Source: Solobacterium sp. (GTDB taxonomy: Bacteria; Bacillota_I; Bacilli_A; Erysipelotrichales; Erysipelotrichaceae). From it: a stretch of 8,805 bases of DNA. A program made the position numbers and the translations under genes. The stretch is from contig JAFOLE010000022.1 in assembly GCA_017419465.1 (NCBI GenBank), forward strand, positions 1 through 8,805, in the 5' to 3' direction. Below the pieces are notes generated by a model. The model worked only from the letters and a program-made list of their open reading frames with translations, had not been told where the DNA came from and searched no databases. This document shows, one piece after another, positions 6,850 to 8,805 of the stretch. Numbering within the stretch: position 1 is the stretch's first letter; each line of letters starts with the position of its first letter.

Positions 6850-8430
6850 ATGATCGAACTTGAACTGAGAACCGCGATTGCCGCAGCGGGTGATCCGATT
6901 GAAAAAGCGATTAAAAAATACCGGCTGAACCGGGCCGATATCCTTTCGTCGTCCATTGTGCACCGCTCCCTGGATGCCCGGCCGAACCATGAGCCGGCCT
7001 TTCAGTATAAGCTGCGCTTTGAACTGCGCAATGAATCCTCTGTGCTGAAACGTCTGAAACAGGCACGCGCCGTGACGCCGTTTGTGTATCAGATCAAAGA
7101 ACGCGGCACCACCCCGCTTTCTTCCCGGCCCATCGTCATCGGCTTTGGGCCCTGCGGAATGGCCGCAGGTCTTCTGCTTGCCCGGCTGGGATACCGGCCG
7201 CTGATTCTGGAACGCGGTCCGAAGACCGAAGACCGGGTAACGGCCGTCGAACAGTACTGGAAGACCGGCGTCCTCGACCCCGAACGCAACGTGCAGTTCG
7301 GCGAAGGCGGAGCCGGTGCCTTCTCGGACGGAAAGCTCACCACCCGGGTCAAGGATCCGCGCGTTTCACTGATACTCGATGAGCTGATCAAAGCCGGTGC
7401 GGATCCGTCCATCGCCTGGCTCAACCATCCGCATATCGGCACCGACCGGTTCCGTGAAATCAATAAAACGATCCGGAATGAAATCATCCGGCTTGGCGGT
7501 GAGGTCCGGTTTGAGACAGCCCTGCAGGATCTTGTGATAAACGGCAATGCACTTCAGGCAGTTGTCACCTCCGCCGGAGAAACAATTCCCTGTGAAGCGC
7601 TGATCCTTGCGGTCGGACACAGTGCCCGCGATACGTTTGAGATGCTGTATGAGAAACATCTGCCGCTGGAGTCAAAACAGTTTGCGGTCGGCTTCCGGGC
7701 CGAGCACCTGCAGGAATTCATCAACGCCCGGCAATACCGGAATATCCCGGATTATTCCTCCCTTCCGGCTGCCGAATACCACCTTTCTCATACCTCATCC
7801 CTGAAAAAGGGCGTCTACTCCTTCTGCATGTGTCCGGGCGGATTTGTCATTCCGGCCGAAAGCATTCCCAATACCGTTGTGACCAACGGGATGTCCTATG
7901 CGGCACGAGATGGAAAGAACGCCAATGCGGCATTATTGGTGCAGGTTGATGCCTCGGATTTCGGAGACGGACTCTTTGCGGGCATGCACTTCCAGGAGAA
8001 GCTCGAACATGCGGCCTATGACCTTGGAAACGGGAAGGCACCGTGCGAAACGATTGCCCACTATCTGAAGCAATCATCCGTAAACGACGTCACTTCGGTA
8101 CAGCCAACTTATGCCCGCGGCGTGACCATGGCTGACCTGCATGCATTACTTCCGGATGCGCTCAATCAGTCGCTGGAAGAAATGCTTATCCATACGGAAT
8201 CCATCTTCCCTGGATTCACCAGTGAAGGCGCATTGTTCACCGGAATCGAAACCCGGACCAGTTCGCCGATCCGCATCCTGCGGGATCTGAAAACACTGGA
8301 ATCTCCGGTTTTCGGCATCTATCCTTCCGGTGAGGGCGCCGGATATGCCGGCGGCATCGTCAGCTCTGCCATTGACGGCGTCAAGTGCGCCGAACAGATC
8401 ATCGCCCGCTATGCGCCGGCAAACGAATAG
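6850..8430 (+). CDS. FAD-dependent oxidoreductase, COG2509-type, substrate unknown
   Basis: This gene encodes 526 residues from ATG 6850, close to the usual length of COG2509 uncharacterised FAD-dependent dehydrogenases. An N-terminal alpha/beta domain (1-90) precedes a Rossmann dinucleotide-binding motif, VIGFGPCGMAAG (96-107), ending in Glu121 of LILERG, which should bind the FAD ribose. A glycine-rich FGEGGAGAFSDGKL (150-163), the family's FCMCPGG (325-331), and a second flavin-contacting YPSGEGAGYAGGI (491-503) follow. The cysteines in FCMCPGG are conserved in this family as I recall it, which may point to redox chemistry, but no substrate is established. There is no signal peptide, so it is cytoplasmic. 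The start is uncertain: an in-frame GTG at 6820 would add 10 residues but lies at the promoter candidate and has no ribosome-binding site. ATG 6850 has only a weak AGG, 9 nt upstream. The gene is monocistronic, ended by the terminator at 8455. Confidence 0.9.
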   Translation: MIELELRTAIAAAGDPIEKAIKKYRLNRADILSSSIVHRSLDARPNHEPAFQYKLRFELRNESSVLKRLKQARAVTPFVYQIKERGTTPLSSRPIVIGFGPCGMAAGLLLARLGYRPLILERGPKTEDRVTAVEQYWKTGVLDPERNVQFGEGGAGAFSDGKLTTRVKDPRVSLILDELIKAGADPSIAWLNHPHIGTDRFREINKTIRNEIIRLGGEVRFETALQDLVINGNALQAVVTSAGETIPCEALILAVGHSARDTFEMLYEKHLPLESKQFAVGFRAEHLQEFINARQYRNIPDYSSLPAAEYHLSHTSSLKKGVYSFCMCPGGFVIPAESIPNTVVTNGMSYAARDGKNANAALLVQVDASDFGDGLFAGMHFQEKLEHAAYDLGNGKAPCETIAHYLKQSSVNDVTSVQPTYARGVTMADLHALLPDALNQSLEEMLIHTESIFPGFTSEGALFTGIETRTSSPIRILRDLKTLESPVFGIYPSGEGAGYAGGIVSSAIDGVKCAEQIIARYAPANE

Positions 8431-8454
8431 GCACAGAATATGGATTTCCCATAC

Positions 8455-8482
8455 AAAACGTCCGCACCTGCGCGGACGTTTT
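8455..8482. terminator. Strong terminator after the flavoprotein gene
   Basis: AAAACGTCCGC (8455-8465) pairs perfectly with GCGGACGTTTT (8472-8482) around a 6-nt loop, giving a GC-rich stem with a built-in U tract. It begins 25 bp after the TAG stop. The A run on the left gives a weaker U tract for leftward transcription, so it may also stop transcripts entering from the right. Confidence 0.88.
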
Positions 8483-8675
8483 CTGTTGTGTTCTGGAATG
8501 TGGATGCCAGAAATAATACATTCCATTGTCTTTTGAATGCTGGCTCTGTACAGCTTGTCTCTGGACAGTCCGTACAGGTATTCAAAAATTTGATGAATGG
8601 TGTATCCATGACACCTTATGAATACATGGTTTCTGTATTGCAAGATAAACGATACGACTGTATTGTTTATCCCGA

Positions 8676-8698
8676 AAATTAACCCAACAGGTTAATTT
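8676..8698. promoter_or_regulatory. Perfect 9-5-9 inverted repeat, operator candidate
   Basis: AAATTAACC (8676-8684) and GGTTAATTT (8690-8698) flank CAACA. The right arm overlaps the -35 box of the promoter at 8696-8723. The outer halves AAATTA and TAATTT are the same as in the toxin-antitoxin operator at 2277-2298, with the centre one base longer (11 versus 10). An AT-rich hairpin with no U tract is a poor terminator, so an operator is the better reading. Confidence 0.5.
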
Positions 8699-8723
8699 AC
8701 AAACAGACAAACCATGTTATATT
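8696..8723 (+). promoter_or_regulatory. Rightward promoter leading out of the window
   Basis: TTTACA (8696-8701, 5 of 6) is spaced 16 bp from TATATT (8718-8723, 5 of 6). The start would be near 8730. A second imperfect dyad, ATATT-A-GCC / GGC-AATAT (8719-8738), covers the -10 box and the start site. No start codon with a ribosome-binding site follows before the window ends, so the regulated gene should begin after 8805. Confidence 0.5.
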
Positions 8724-8805
8724 AGCCATAGGCAATATTCCAAAACGTAAGCACTAAAGATTTCCCCACTGTATAGCCAGAGAGTTAATCGATATTGTTA
8801 TTACA

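Larger units (their letters stand above)
8483..8805. other. AT-rich intergenic region with no convincing gene
   Basis: G+C drops sharply here (20/60 at 8701-8760). A frame open on the plus strand to a TAA at 8680-8682 ends in MTPYEYMVSVLQDKRYDCIVYPEN. It has a sensible amino-acid mix, but the ATG at 8593 lacks a ribosome-binding site and the frame runs back through the terminator. It could be a decayed gene end, and I recognise no family. The last 100 bp hold an inverted repeat, a promoter and an apparent leader, listed separately. Confidence 0.5.

Noticed and set aside
5262..6863. A 533-codon open frame on the plus strand opposite the peptidase gene
   Set aside because: It is antisense to the well-supported M16C peptidase with intact motifs, and its translation is rich in Arg, His, Ile and Phe with no family signature. 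It is a shadow of the peptidase codon pattern.
8146..8643. A 165-codon minus-strand frame covering the flavoprotein end and the AT-rich tail
   Set aside because: It runs through the strong terminator and the flavoprotein coding sequence and has no start signal. The segment FEYLYGLSRDKLYRASIQ looks protein-like but matches nothing I know.
8593..8682. A 29-codon plus-strand ORF (MNGVSMTPYEYMV...)
   Set aside because: There is no ribosome-binding site or promoter before it and no known family. Kept only as a possible gene remnant in the description of the AT-rich region.
1..8805. CRISPR array, tRNA, rRNA or insertion sequence
   Set aside because: No regularly spaced direct repeats, no tRNA-like cloverleaf with a T-loop motif, no rRNA core sequences and no transposase motifs were seen on either strand.

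Overview
The window looks like chromosome from a Gram-positive (Bacillota) gut-type anaerobe, possibly an Erysipelotrichia relative. This is an inference from the mix of families: a clostridial/erysipelotrichial-style M16C insulinase-like peptidase, a GH1 6-phospho-beta-glucosidase, a COG2509-type flavoprotein, strong AGGAG ribosome-binding sites and hairpin-plus-U-tract terminators. Base composition is uneven. Core genes are GC-rich (positions 7141-7200 are 42/60 G+C). The toxin-antitoxin segment (2161-2220, 19/60) and the right end (8701-8760, 20/60) are clearly AT-rich.

Layout, left to right. (1) 1-138, plus strand: the last 45 codons of a probable DUF4358-type protein. It converges on (2) a minus-strand 166-residue, four-helix membrane protein of unknown function (201-701). 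The gap between their ends holds one terminator for each direction. (3) 807-2214, minus strand: a two-gene toxin-antitoxin operon. A HigB/RelE-like toxin overlaps the start of a HigA-type antitoxin that carries a C-terminal ImmA/IrrE zinc-protease domain. The operon has a strong promoter (TTGACT-16-TATAAT) whose -35 box lies inside a near-perfect 24-bp palindrome, a probable operator. (4) 2380-6749, minus strand: a likely two-gene operon of a 961-residue M16C metallopeptidase followed 23 bp later by a 6-phospho-beta-glucosidase, closed by a long two-part hairpin terminator. (5) 6850-8430, plus strand, divergent from (4): a 526-residue FAD-dependent oxidoreductase of the COG2509 type, ended by a strong terminator. 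(6) 8483-8805: about 320 bp of AT-rich DNA without a convincing gene. It holds a 9-5-9 inverted repeat abutting a good rightward promoter, so a regulated gene probably begins just past the window.

The housekeeping-type genes (peptidase, glucosidase, flavoprotein) flank an accessory addiction module that brings its own promoter and operator and differs in composition. The most interesting unit is the toxin-antitoxin operon, because its antitoxin joins a DNA-binding domain to an intact metalloprotease active site. No CRISPR array, tRNA, rRNA or recognisable transposase was seen. I did not find a clear, wholly new system.
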